Origin: Raffaelea ambrosiae
Lineage: Eukaryota > Ascomycota > Sordariomycetes > Ophiostomatales > Ophiostomataceae
Assembly: GCA_002778195.1 (NCBI GenBank)
Contig: PCDI01000014.1
Coordinates: 759,173-823,172, forward strand
DNA: 64,000 nucleotides
Direction of reading: 5' to 3'
Both the position numbers and the translations under genes were made by a program. The notes under the pieces are model-generated. The model saw nothing but the letters and a program-made list of their open reading frames with translations, had not been told where the DNA came from and ran no database searches. Below are positions 41,036 through 53,130 of this stretch, in pieces. Numbering within the stretch: the first letter of the stretch is position 1; the number at the start of each line of letters is the position of its first letter.

Positions 41036-42110
41036 GACGTGCAAGGGCAAGAAAAAAGGGCAATGACAAAAGGGTGTTTTCTTGGTTTGGATTGTTGGTT
41101 GTTGACTCTTCTCTCTTTTTTTCATTTTTTTTTTTCCTTTTTGTTCTGGTGTCTGATTCTATTGCTTCTTTATGAGTTTGCTTGATTTTACTACTCTTGT
41201 ATTTTGTTCTCTTGGGTTTTTGTTTACCTACTAACGACGTTTATGATCAATACTAAAACAATTAAATATAAACCAGAAGTGACGCCTGGCAGCTAATATG
41301 ATGACAACAGTAAGTCAGAAAGTAGGCTGAAATGGACAACAAAAAGATCGTGGGACGTCGAAAAACTCGGGAGGTCATCCTCGGATATTTGCCGATATTT
41401 TAAAGCCACCTTTCTCGAGATACGTGTTCCTTCCTAATTCTCTTCAACTCTCTCTCCTTTTTGTTAAAAATATAAATACTGAAAAAACAAAGAAGATGTT
41501 CCTCTTTCAAGGAAAAAAAATACGTGTTCCGTCTTCCTACCCCCCGTTTACAGAAGCACGCACCGCCTTGGCAATACGGACCGAGCATGGACGGCAGCCG
41601 CCGCCGATGTCGTTGTTGTGCCTAAATGGCGAACACAGCCCCATTTGTTTGGCAAGCATACAAGGAGGGGTGGTATTATTAGCAGACATCATGCAGGACG
41701 CAGCCAGGGCGCAGCCTTACCCCCCTTGGGGGACGCGTGGAGAAAAAAATGCCTGCCGACAGCTGACATGGCTCAGCGTAAAGAGTAAGGCATCGGAAAG
41801 GCTGGTCGCCGGCAGCATACTGCAACAGCCGCTGGATGCCTCGTCACGAAGATGCAGAGCAGAGCCTTACAACGTAGAAAGAAAGTTGGGTATTTTCCAG
41901 AATTGTTTTCCGGAATAATCAGAAAACAACGGCATGAATTGTAGTATTGTGTCGCCGAGAACGGGGTAAAACGATCTCGAGCTATCTCGAATTCAGTACG
42001 ACTTACGACTTACGTACCGAGGTGGCCAAGTTTAGCCCTATTCTCGTTTTGTAATTCACTGGTCGTTCCCATATCTGTAGTCTCAATGTACACAAACACG
42101 CATGTACGTC
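41036..42110. other. Intergenic, 1.1 kb
   Basis: Holds the 3' flanks of the finger protein and the permease. T- and A-rich tracts are present; no gene seen. Confidence 0.5.
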
Positions 42111-43801
42111 TTACAACCGGTAGCGGAACTCGGGGTTGAGACGGTCCGTCCGGTCCGCAAATTCAATATCGACTTCGTGCGTCACCAACGCCAGCCGGTC
42201 TCGCTTCTTGTTCTCCCACACCAACAGACACCGCAAGAACAAGGCCACCACCATGGCAAACGCCGTCGTCACCACCACGGCAATCTTGGCCGGGATGTAG
42301 TCGGGCGCGTCGGCATTCCGGAACGTCAGCGGCCCAATGATGTTGCCCAAGGCAAAGCTCATAAGCAGCATGGCGTTCATCGTCACCTTTTTCGTGTGGC
42401 CCGCCGTGTTGGCCTCGGCCCACGAGTACAGCAGCGGCAGGGCGGCGCCGATCGTGTTGGTCAGGAAGATGCCGGCGAGGCGGCCCCCGTTGTGCGCCGT
42501 CGTCAGGAACGCCACCAAGCACGAGCCGACCACGCCAATGGCCAGCAGCAGCTCAAAGGACCAGCAGCGCTGGTTGAAGTGGGTGGCCAGGTAGGACGCG
42601 GCGACGATGGACACCAGAGAGACGCCGCCCGAGCCCAGAGACAGCAGGGCGCTCTGCTTGGAGGTGAAGCCAAAGGACGCAATGACGGTGGCCTGGAAGC
42701 TGGAGATCATGCCGTTGGGGATGTTGCACGCGATGGTGGTCAGGCACAGCAGCCAGGCATGGGGGTCCAGCAGGCCCTCGCGGCACTGGGCCCACTTGAA
42801 CGTCTTGTTCTCGACGCCGGTCTGGTTGGCGCGCATGCGCTCGATGGCGTGGTACTTTTCTCGGTCGGACAGGCGCGCAGCCGTCATCGGGTTATTGGGC
42901 AAGAAGACGGCCGCGAGCAGGCCGAAGACGACGGTGACCAGGCCAACCACCAGAAACATGATCTGCCAAGACCGAAAGCTGCCCTCGTAGTGCTGGAAGC
43001 CAAAGGACACCAGGCCGCCGATGATTGTACCGGTGCCGGTGCCGCAGTACCAGAAGCCCTGTAAGAAAAGAATATTAGCTTCGGAGGGCCATCGGAGAAG
43101 CGAAAGCGGACGCTGGGGGGGGGAGGCTGACAGTGCGGATAGGCTGCTCGTGGACCGTGTACCACATGGTCGTGATGAGCATCAGGCATGGAGCCACACA
43201 GGACTCAAACGTACCCAAGAGCACACGAGTGACGATCAGGGCCGGATACGTCTTGCAAGCGGCGGTGGTAGTGACAGCAACACCCCAGAGCGTCACCATG
43301 ATACCAAGGTACCGGCCGGTGGGGAAGCGCTGCATCAAGTACGCATGGACGGGCTCAAGGGCCAAGTAGCTGACGTAAAAGACCAGAGCCAGGTGGGAAA
43401 ATTGTTCGGTTGTCATATGAGCGTCCGTTCTGATGCCCTGTTGTTCTCATTCAATTAGCACAAGACAGACGTTCTTTCTCTTCCATGCACGAGCGGGGGG
43501 GAGAGCCCACCATCACGGCAGCAAAGTTGATCAGGGTCTTGTCGAGGTACTGCAAAAGGTAAATGCACAGCATAAAGGGCATCAACATCCAGTCGATCTT
43601 CCGCACCAGCGCCTTCTCCTCGGTGGGCGTCGGCGGCTCTTCTTCGTGGTCGTCGCGCTGGTGCAAAAATGCCAGAACATTGTCGCCTGATTCGGCTCTG
43701 ACGCCGCCTTTGAGGTCCTGAATGGTCCCCTCCTCCTCGACCGGATTGCCGTCGAAGGGCTCGGCGGTCGCGGTCTTGATTTCATGGGAAAGGGACGGCA
43801 T
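42111..43801 (-). CDS. MFS permease, allantoate (Dal5) type
   Basis: Three exons on the minus strand, 43801-43511, 43437-43132 and 43058-42111, with 73-nt introns, giving 514 residues. The N-terminus is acidic; helix 1 (MLCIYLLQYLDKTLINFAAV) carries the family's DKxxxNxA signature. Exon 2 gives YLALEPVHAYLMQRFPTGRY and RVLLGTFESCVAPCLMLIT. Exon 3 joins at EQPIRT-GFWYCGTGTGTII. The tail (NTAGHTKKVTMNAMLL, WENKKRDRL, FRYRL) is closely like the fragment at 1-420. The second intron has an unusual GTCAGC donor. It probably imports a small organic anion at the plasma membrane; the substrate is unknown. Confidence 0.9.
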
Positions 43802-46474
43802 GTTTGCGTCTTGCGTTTTGAGGAGTGGCGATGTGGGAGGTAGCTAGCAATACTGGCTGCAGACCGTCATTCGTCGAGAAGAGGCTTGCATATATATACA
43901 TATTACACACGGCCCCGCGGCGTTGGGACGATGTTACCCGAGGTTCGTGACGACAGCGCAGAGGTGACCAATCCATGGCGATATCTATACCACAGGTTTA
44001 TCGGGCCGTCTGGTATGAACGTACTGAAGGTGGCAGGGACAAGGATGCAGGAATCTGGTAAAAAAAGCCTCTTGGTACGGCCCGGGGGACCACGGCCGCG
44101 CCGAGCATAAGCAGCAAATAGACCAATTACACGGTTTCTAAAAGCAAAACACGGCAAGATAACATGGAATCACGACGATTGTGCTTTCTCTCGGATGTCT
44201 GCCGGTGGGTCACATTTTGGAGTGGACAACTCCGTTTCGCTTCTCTCTGATGCTCCTACGCTCTGGGAAAGAGATCGCTTTATTGGTGGGAGTCTGATGC
44301 GACGACGGATGTCTGCATCGCAGCAAGCATACTCGCCGTCCCTTTGGTAACGCACAGATTAACAGGTCGTATCTTTTCTTCTGATTTTAGGCTCCCCTCG
44401 CGATCCTTATCAGAGCTTTTCGGGAAACCGCACCCGATCTTAACATCATATTCCTGTAATTACAGCTTCTTCGCCTACGCTGTCCAGCTATGCTATCTCA
44501 AATAAATCGGCTCCACAATCATCTCGCCATTTGTAACAGTTCGAAAGGTCCCTGGCGATTCTCTGATACCTGGTGATTTGATCGGCATCGGTCTCGCGTC
44601 GTGAACCTAGATAATATGTTTATATATGTACATTTAAAAGCACAAGGAATTAAGCAACCAGTTCTGCGTTCGTCTTTATTACTCTGCTTCTCGGCTCGCG
44701 TTGTTGTTAAAGATTATTCAGTGTTTCAAACGAACGTAAAGTGTCTAATGAATTCTTTATTCATACCTTTTGTTTGGATCCTAAACGCCGAAACTCTTGG
44801 GAGCCTACGTATGTGGTGAGATGCGACGAATTGTACATGAGACATGAGAATGATGTGCATTTTAATAAACTTGTCACATATAGCCTGGGGCTTGCTTGGA
44901 GCAAGGTTACAAAGCAAGGCTACAAAAACACCGATAGTGTTACACCTAGAACTACAACAGGTTGTGCCAACACTTTACATTAGCCTCATCTTCTAAAAGA
45001 ACCCTACCAGAGCTTCCAAGGCCAAGACGTTCATCATAAGCCGCAGATAATAACCTGGAATAAGGGCGGGCCATGAAGATACTGTATTCTATTTCCCTAG
45101 AAGTATGTTAGCAGAGATTTTAAAAAGACTATAACTCCTGTCGAACAGGCAGCTTATGCCGCTACTTTGAACTTACAACATCTGCTGGCTTCACTAAGGG
45201 CTTCTTATATAGCTTTTTTTTTTTTTTTTTAAAAGCTCCTATGCCAGTTCGCCACCTTCAAAATAAATAAATAAATTAATACCCAGGGTCTCTAAAGTAG
45301 CATTCTCAGCTCGCTTTTAATTAATCATTTATACCGCCTCGGCGTAGATGTCAAGTATCTTACTCTCTTTCGAGTATTACTCCGTAAGAGCCTCGCCTAT
45401 CTACGGATTGATTGATTGATAGATTTTAACGCCCGGGAGGACCGCAACGCGGTCCTCGCAGCCTCCCAATAGGGCATAGGGCGTGCTAGGCATACTGTAG
45501 CTAGCTACTGTATTCTAACAAGTTCAGAACAAAAACATGCCGGTACAACATGTGCACCCTCTTCCCGTGTAATCTCTCGCCGACGGTTGCGAGTAGTATC
45601 CACCTTTTCCTTTCGGGGGCCTTATGGGCCCATACAGAGGGATAGAACAGACTCTATTGCCCTCCTACTCCCGTGCCTTCTCCCACCGACAGTTGTGGGC
45701 AGTGCGCATCTCTGGCTCGTGTCTTCACCCAGCTTTCCAAACTACTGCCTATCCTCAGACCTTCCTCCGAGGCTGGTCCAGACGCCGCAGGCGATGCCCT
45801 GAGTGTATAAGGGTCGTTGGGCTGGTCGACGTTTGATTTTTAAACGTATTAAGGCGATCGATTAATCGTAGAAGCCGTCGTAAAGGGTATTGTCGGCGCG
45901 TCTGGCGTGGACGCGTAGGCGAAAAAGAGGCCAACTCTCCGAATTCCTCTTTTTCTGTGGGTTGTTACTAATTATTAGTGTTAGGAGGAAAGTGTAGACC
46001 AAACACTAACGCACACTAACAGCTAAAAAGTTGGTAAAAATTTTTCGAGGGAGAGTTGCGCTTATCTACGGAGGTTAGCTAGTTAGGGCTAATATCTGTT
46101 AGAAGTAAGATATGATAGTTGTATTAAGCACCGTATAGGGCTAGACTATCTGGAAGAAAAGGAGGATAGGTTGAAGGTTGAAAGTTTAGATACATAAGGG
46201 CAAACACGGAGGAGCTTTTATACGTAGAAATAAGTGGGGCCTAGTGCCCAGCCAGCCAATCAGCGCAGCGTGTGCACGTGAGTGCACCGTGGCTAGCAAA
46301 CACTTGCCAACAATATCAGATCCTGGTTTGACAGATTAGTCAAACAGGGGCTTGGTTTAACTGAATAATCAAACCGGCCTGTTAACCGTATAAGCAACTA
46401 ATAATGTTGCTCTTTTAAGAAAAGAAAAAAAAACAGTCCTCCGCGGCTCCGCCTTTCCACTCTCCTCCTCCTTC
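43802..46474. other. AT-richer gene-free island, 2.7 kb
   Basis: From about 44.3 kb the sequence becomes AT-rich and short-ORF only. It includes an 18-T run near 45212-45230, GATT repeats near 45411, a short GC-rich perfect inverted repeat (GGACCGCAACGCGGTCC, about 45439-45455), and a more GC-rich patch at 45540-45840 that may be a decayed transposable element. I cannot name the element. Confidence 0.45.
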
Positions 46475-47843
46475 TTACAGAAGCACCGCCATCCCCTGCG
46501 ACCGCGTCCCCGAAAGCCCCGCCAGGTCAAAGTGCTGCACCGCCGTCGTCGGCTGCCCGCCCCCCGCCGCCTTGATCACTGCAATCCGCGCGTCCACCGT
46601 CCCGTTGTTCGGCGACAGCCCGTACAGGTACCCCCCCGCCGCCTCCATGTCGATGATGCCCTGGTCGCCAAACGTGTCCGTCAGGTCCAGCGTCGACAGG
46701 ATGCTCGCGTCCTGCATGCTGACCTCGATCAGGCGGTCGAAGCCCGCGTCGCTGATAAAGGCCGTGTTGGTCGCGGACGAGATGGCCACCCAGCAGACGG
46801 CCACCTGGCCGTCAATGGTCTGGCGGGCGACAGTGGACGCCTCGCCGGTGGTAGGGTCGACGGACAGGATGGCGGCGCCAAAGGCCGGGTCGGCGACGAC
46901 GAGGTTGGTGGGGGAGCCGGGGACGAGCTTGGCGCCGAAGAGCAGGTTGGTGCCATTGGGGACGCTCTGGATGCCGGTGGTGGAGAGGGTGGCCACTGCA
47001 GCCGCACTACGACCTTTTCCGTTTCCGCGGTTGTGTCGGCCGGCGAGACCGGCCATGACGGGGAACGCCGACAGGAAGCCCGTCTTGTTGGCGTTGGCCG
47101 GGTCGCCCTTGACGGTGGTGAGTAGCATGGACTCGTCGGCGGAGAAGAAGGACTGCGACACGGTGTTGGGGGGCCCGACGGGCGGCGTGGTCTGCCCCAA
47201 GTTGAAGGGCCGGAGGGCGTCCATGGCGCCGATACCGGTCTCGGGGGAGAAGCTGGCACAGGAGACGCCCGAGCGGACGCCGGTGGTGGAGGCGCACACG
47301 AGGCTGTTCTTGAGCGAGGCGGCCACGGTGTTGGGGAAGTCGCCGGGGACGGCGGCGGGCTGGCTGACGAGGGTGAGCTTTGTGGGGTCGCGGCGCGAGA
47401 TGGCAAACATGCTGACGGTGTTGGAGCCGGCGTTGACAGCAAAGAGGTACTAACGTGAATGAGAGGTTGATTAGCGCTGAGTTCTTAGGATGGGAGCAGT
47501 TCTAATCCGAGCTTACGTTGCCCGCAACTGCCAGGGCGGCCTGGCTCAGCATGCCATCTGGCGTCGCAGGATTGCCGGTGGCATCATTGGCGACACTGCC
47601 GGCCCCGCCAGTCGCAGTGACGGTGCCATTGGAGAGCGTGCCGTCTGCCGCGATGGGAAGAGCGACCACGGCATTGGCATCTTCGTTGGTGATGTAGTAG
47701 ATAGCCTTTCCGACGGGAACCTGCCCGCTGCTGCCGCTGCCCTGCGCCAGGCAGCCTGGAAAGAAAGTAGGAGTGCTTGTGACTCCAAGCACCAGCGACA
47801 GAAACGCCGGGAGCAGAACGTTGAGACGCGTAATCTTGGCCAT
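46475..47843 (-). CDS. Secreted beta-propeller protein, 3-carboxymuconate cyclase-like
   Basis: Two exons on the minus strand, 47843-47517 and 47449-46475 (67-nt intron GTAAGC..GTTAG), giving 433 residues. A signal peptide (MAKITRLNVLLPAFLSLVLG) is followed by IYYITNEDANAVVALPIAAD, the first of several blade-like repeats; others read YLFAVNAGSNTVSMFAISR, LLFGAKLVPGSPTNLVVAD and GGYLYGLSPNNGTVDARIAV. This is the lactonase/3-carboxymuconate cyclase type seven-bladed propeller. Fungal secreted members include the Sporothrix gp60-70 wall antigen (family knowledge). An extracellular or wall-bound role is likely; enzyme activity is uncertain in secreted members. Confidence 0.8.
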
Positions 47844-50209
47844 TTCGACAGAGGGTTAAAACAATTGAAGGAGAAAGTGGGTATTAACTGTCGTAAGACG
47901 GTATTAGAATAGTGGCGAAAGAGAGTTGCGATGTTGCTGGATGTATTGCATCTTGAGTCTTGATTTGGGACGAAAGATGACAGTCTTAAATAGAAGACGG
48001 CTGCCGGCCATTTGGCTTAAGCTTCAACTGCGGAAAGACGCGTTGACAAATAACCATATCGGGCATCTCGGAGTGAAACTCTTGGAATCACGATTGCCTT
48101 TACGAGGATAGCTCAAAAGGGCCTCGGGGTTGATTACACGACCGGATGCAAGACGAGGAGCTATGGCGCAAACACGAGATCAGACACAGATGCGCTTTCT
48201 TCCGGGGATCGAAGTCAATCCAGGTACCCGTGGGAACCGTGGGAACCCTGCTTGGGTTGCATCGATGACACCGACGTGAGGGGGGAATAAGGCTGTCGGC
48301 GGATAATCAGGATTGCCTAATTGGGAATTCGTGGTGTGGGCCAAGCTTCTTACCCTTTCTTGCAGGAACCTGTCGTTTTAAGGGTGGATGGCGAGTGTTG
48401 AGCGCGCTACTTTTTACGGGTCTCACGTTAGTTGGCGTTGAGGGGCTTTCTGCTCGTTTTCGTGTTCTAGTGTTCCAGATGAGACGGCGTAACAAGCTGT
48501 TGTTATAAGCATGAAGAGGCAAAAAAGCAAAAAAGGGGAGATGGAAATTATGAAACATCAGCCAAATCAGACGGAGTACGCTTAGATAGCACAAACTAAA
48601 ATAAGATGGTACTAGATGTCGGGGAAAGCTTCCAGAGCGAGAGCAACAGATTGCAAAAAAAAAAACCGGGATGTACAGAGAGGTCAGCCACCAAGTGGAC
48701 TCCGCGAGTCCGTGCTGACGGCTGTCCTGATCAGGCAGTTTTGATATTCTCATCATTCCGGATCAACCATTTCGCCCACGGACCACCGCCGTGACAAACA
48801 TAGTGTCAGCCCCCGTCCAGGGCGTCATTTGTTCCCCTTCACACAATACAAACCCAATACACTCGTCATACTCGTCCAACAAGGGAAAATAAAGCAGCCC
48901 CCAAAGTCAAAAAGGCCAACTCCGTCGCAGCTCGGAGATCATCAAGTATTTCTCCTTTAGGCCTGCCCACCCCCTCATTTTTTTCTTCTTCTTTGATTGT
49001 GACTTGTCCAATCGGGAGAGGTTACCAATTTACTGCCGAACGCCTGTCTGATATCGCGCCGCGCAAGGATCCTTTGAAGCGAGAGGGGACCGGACCTCTC
49101 TTTATCTTATTTTCCTTTTTTTGCGTCCAATATGAGCAAAAATATCTTTCGCATCTTCAATCCGGCGGGTCAGTAGTAATGGCCATTGTGGTCGTCGTGT
49201 TAAACAGAGAAAGAGAAAATAGAAAGAAGAAAAAAAATGAATGAATAAAACGAATGGACGAACAAATCTCGGCGAGTACTGGTAAAAGAAACGAATGAAT
49301 CAACAAGACGAAGAACAATGGAAAAATCTCCGTCTGATATATCTACCTTGGCTCGCAGTCACATCGTGGGATACGAGTTATTGGTGGAAAGCAATTAGTG
49401 CCGCCTGTAACAGAATCTCAGGGGATGGTTCCACCAAGTGGATTGGCCCCCTGGACAACCACCTGGTTAACCACCTCGACATCGAGACCCTGTCACTCCA
49501 TGTGCAGCTAGAGCAGACCCCGGTATCTTATGATTTACGACGTAGGACGGGGCTCGGCAGCGTGGGGTCTGATTCGTTTGCACAGCTGTCATGCAAGACG
49601 CATAAAAGTCTCCCACCAATGCCCACTAATTCCGACTGCTGCCCACTGTTGCCCCCTGTTTTTGACAGGTTGTTTCATCCATTGCGAGTAAAAAACGACT
49701 TCTCCAAACAGTTCATGTCTCAACTAGAAAACATTGTTTGACACCGACAGGGCGGGCCTGGTGACAGATCGGATGATGATTTGCTGTCACCTTCTTGGCC
49801 CTTTCGGAATCGGTACCGAGGATTTCCCTTTTTCGGGTGATCTGGAGGGATCCGGGCGAATGTGACTCTTCTCTTGGCGTGCATTGTTCCTGACAGGCCA
49901 TTTGTTTTCAGCCAAGCCATCGGCCAAGCCAGCAGCCAAGCTATCCTGTGAACATCTCCCTGTTCCCGCCATAACACAGCGTCATAGAAACGAACGCAAT
50001 AATTCGGTGTTTCAGTCCGAACAAACTTGTGTAAAGACTAAAGAGCCCTGCTCAACAACCAGCAACAATACAGCTGGCCGGCCAATGAGATGACAATTGC
50101 CCGATAGGTGGATCTATTTCGTCCCTTTTTTCACCTATATTTTCGAGGGAGACTGGCAATTCCCCCCTCCTCGAGACACGTCATCTGCCATTCACCAAAC
50201 CAAATCATC
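47844..50209. other. Intergenic, 2.4 kb
   Basis: Upstream of the propeller gene and of the MetE-like gene, which are divergent. Only short frames without support; an A run near 48655. No gene seen. Confidence 0.5.
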
Positions 50210-51479
50210 ATGGCTGACACGGCCCGGCCCCGCCGCGCCGAGCATCTTGGCTCCCTGTTGCGGCCCAAAGAGGTGATTGCGCTAGCGTACTCGCGCGATG
50301 CTGCGGCCCGGCGCCAAGCCGAGGACGGAGCCATCACAGCCGTCGTCCGCGACCAGACGGACATCGGTCTGCGGTCCATTACCGATGGAGAGTACCGGAG
50401 AACATGTGGGTGTTTTTTTTTTTTTTTTTTCGTTCTGTTGCCAACACGCAATACTGACTCTGACAGTGTTCTGGGGCACCTTCTTCAACGGCCTCGAGGG
50501 CTTCTCCGAGGTCCCCTTCGACAAGGCTCGGTTGCGGACGTACATGCCGCACATCCAGGCCCAGCTCGAGAATGGCTGGACACCGCCCGCCCTGATCTGC
50601 ACCGGCAAGATCCGCCACCCGGGCCGGAGCAGCCACCTCGACGAGCTGAGCTACATGCAGCAGCTTGTCGGCCCCGACCGTGCCGGCGACATCAAGCTGA
50701 CCATCCCCACGCCCAACTGGTACCACATCCAGTACCGCCAGGGCCATGCGTACACGGCTGACGCTTACGACTCCGACGAGGCCTACTTTGCTGATTTGGC
50801 TGCCGCCTACCGGCAGGAGCTGCGCCTGCTGTACGACGCCGGCCTGCGCCGCGTCCAGATCGACGACCCCAACCTGTCGTACTTTTGCTCGACGGCCGTG
50901 GCCGAGGCCTGGGCCCAGGATCCGTTGAATGGTGCACAAACCGCCGACGACTGCTTCCGCCGCTACGTCCGCTGGTACGACGACTGCTTCCGCGACCTGC
51001 CCCCCGACCTGTGCCTCGGCATGCACATCTGCCGCGGCAACTTCACCGACGGCCGCTACTGGGCCCAGGGCAGCTACGACCGCATCGCACGCGCGCTCTT
51101 CCGCGACTGCCAGACCATCCGCACCTTTTACCTCGAGTACGACTCGCCGCGCGCCGGCGACTTTGCGCCGCTGCGGCACCTTCCGCCGCACAAGCACGTG
51201 GTGCTGGGCGTGGTGACGACCAAGAACGCGGCGCTGGAGGACGAGGCGGAGCTGCGGGCACGGGTGCACGCCGCGGCGGAGGCGATTGCGGAGGGCAGTG
51301 ACGGCGACGATGTTGCCGAGAAAATCACCAAGGAGCAGGCGTTGCAGCAGCTCAGCGTGAGCCCGCAGTGCGGTTTTGCGAGCCACAGCGTGGAGGACCG
51401 GCTGACGCGCGAGGACATGCTGGCCAAGCTGAAGCTGGTGCGGTCGCTGGCGGACAGCCTGTGGCCGGGTGAACCTTGA
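50210..51479 (+). CDS. Cobalamin-independent methionine synthase-like protein (MetE C-terminal domain only)
   Basis: Two exons, 50210-50405 and 50467-51479, joined over a 61-nt intron with a long T run, giving 402 residues. Only the C-terminal TIM-barrel domain of MetE is present. The zinc ligands of that domain are all visible: His252 and Cys254 in GMHICRGNF, Glu289 in FYLEYDSPRAGDF, and Cys367 in VSPQCGFAS. Further family marks are RAEHLGSLLRP at the N-terminus, ITDGEYRR, and LRRVQIDDPNLSYF. It lacks the N-terminal folate-binding barrel of true MetE (about 760 residues), so it is more likely a zinc-dependent methyl or alkyl transferase acting on another thiol. It is cytosolic by sequence. 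Confidence 0.88.
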
Positions 51480-52143
51480 AGTTGCAGGGTATGTGCATTG
51501 TTGCATTGGTGCATTGTTGACTGGCGTCGGCGTGGAATGTGTCTTTTATCAAGATCAGGAGAGAAAACTTGCAAATGGAGCATGGAACACGGAGTTCAAC
51601 CTTCCACAGCATATGAATGAAATAAAATTAAAGTTCTTGAAGCATGGGAGGATGTTTGTTCTGTCCGAAACTGGGAGTTGTACTTCCGCCAGGAAGCCGT
51701 TACTGGCAACTTATTGCCGGCACGGTCCCGCTTTCCGAGTCATACGTCGACCGGTGGGGCCGTCTACGGCTGCTCGTCGACGGCTTTCGCCCTACCATAG
51801 CGCGCGCGTTCTCGTGTCATTCTTCCCCTGCGAGCTCGGAGCTAAGTCGTAGATGCTCGGCAAGCCGATTTGTCCAACGGATGACAGCCAATTCGTCGGG
51901 CGAGCGAGGATGGTGTCTAGTGTGGGGTTTTTTGGGTAGTTTGGGAGCGCCACTTCCTCTATATAAAGGTGGTGTAGTTAATGTCCGCACGGGATGGTGG
52001 AAGGCAAAAGCGATGCAGTTCTGCTTGGCATAGGAGTGTGTTGTTTGTGTTGTTTGCGCTCTTCTCATTTTCAACTGACCAGAATATCCACAGCGCCAGT
52101 TAATCCAACACTCGCTATCGTGTCTGATATCCCCATCACGAAA
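51480..52143. promoter_or_regulatory. Promoter of the aminotransferase, TATA at 51960
   Basis: TATATAAAGG at 51960-51969 lies about 175 bp before the next ATG, consistent with a core promoter. Nothing else seen. Confidence 0.55.
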
Positions 52144-53130
52144 ATGGGCTTCGGCACGCTTTCCGCTTGGGTCGATGGCCGGGCCGCGTTCGAAGGCGTC
52201 GGCGAACTGCCGGCCGGCGTCGAGGCCGTCCGCATCGACGACACGCAGTCGCGCAACACCAGCGTCTACGACCTCGCCGTCCAGCGCGGCGACGGCATCT
52301 TCGAGGCCACCAGCGTCTGGAAGGGCATCCCGCTCTCGCTCAAGCCCCATCTGGCCCGCCTGCAGAACAGCGCCAAGCTGCTGGACCTGCCGGCGCCGCG
52401 GCCCGACGTGCTCGAGAAGGCCTCCGAGGCCGCCATCGCCGCGTACCACAAGCTGTACTCCCCCTCCGACGACGACGAGCAGTTGCTCAAGATCCTCGTC
52501 AGCCGGGGGTCCGACCCGCAGCTGCTCGGCGGGCGGGCGCTCGAGCCGGGCATCCCGCACGTCTGGATCCTGGTCGACCACCGCGCCAACAGCAGCCCCT
52601 GCAAGCCCGATGCCTTGCGTTTGGTGAAGCTGCCCAAGGGCGTTTCTGTCGATGCCCCCCGCGAGACACCCTGGATGCTCTGGGGTGCCAAGACGCTGTC
52701 CTACGCCATGAACAAGGCCGTCTACCGCGAGTGCGACCGCCGCAGCGCCGACACGGCCATCTTTTATTCAACCGAGGGCACCATGCTCGAGTGCCCGACG
52801 TCGTCGCTCATCTTCCGCATCGGCGACCGCTTCTACACCCCCGAGCCGGACCTCGGCATCCTGTACGGCACCAGCCAGCGCGAGTTCTTTGCCTATGCGC
52901 GGAAGCAGGGCTTCGAGTGCGAGTACGGGCGGTACCCGATTGAGAAGCTCGACGAGGCGGACGCCATCTGGACCATGGGCGGCTCGACCATCCACCCGGT
53001 CAGCGCGTACGAGGGCAAGGCGCTCAAGTGCGACACTGAGTTTGCTGCCGCCGCCAATACATATGCGCGAGAACACCACGAGGAGGTCACGAAGGCATCG
53101 CTGGCCGAGCTGGCCAAGTTTGGGTACTGA
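52144..53130 (+). CDS. PLP-dependent class IV aminotransferase
   Basis: Single-exon protein of 328 residues. The ATG at 52144 (AAAATGGGC) is preferred over a longer frame with no conservation. Class IV fold marks: VQRGDGIFEA (48-56) with SLKPHLARL, the Schiff-base Lys183 in WGAKTLSYAMNK, and Glu216 in GTMLECPTSSLIFR, which binds the pyridine nitrogen. GILYGTSQREFF follows. The family includes branched-chain aminotransferases, D-amino acid aminotransferases, 4-amino-4-deoxychorismate lyases and fungal (R)-amine transaminases. The length fits; the substrate cannot be assigned by eye. It is cytosolic by sequence. It is the last intact ordinary gene before the AT-rich block. Confidence 0.9.
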   Translation: MGFGTLSAWVDGRAAFEGVGELPAGVEAVRIDDTQSRNTSVYDLAVQRGDGIFEATSVWKGIPLSLKPHLARLQNSAKLLDLPAPRPDVLEKASEAAIAAYHKLYSPSDDDEQLLKILVSRGSDPQLLGGRALEPGIPHVWILVDHRANSSPCKPDALRLVKLPKGVSVDAPRETPWMLWGAKTLSYAMNKAVYRECDRRSADTAIFYSTEGTMLECPTSSLIFRIGDRFYTPEPDLGILYGTSQREFFAYARKQGFECEYGRYPIEKLDEADAIWTMGGSTIHPVSAYEGKALKCDTEFAAAANTYAREHHEEVTKASLAELAKFGY

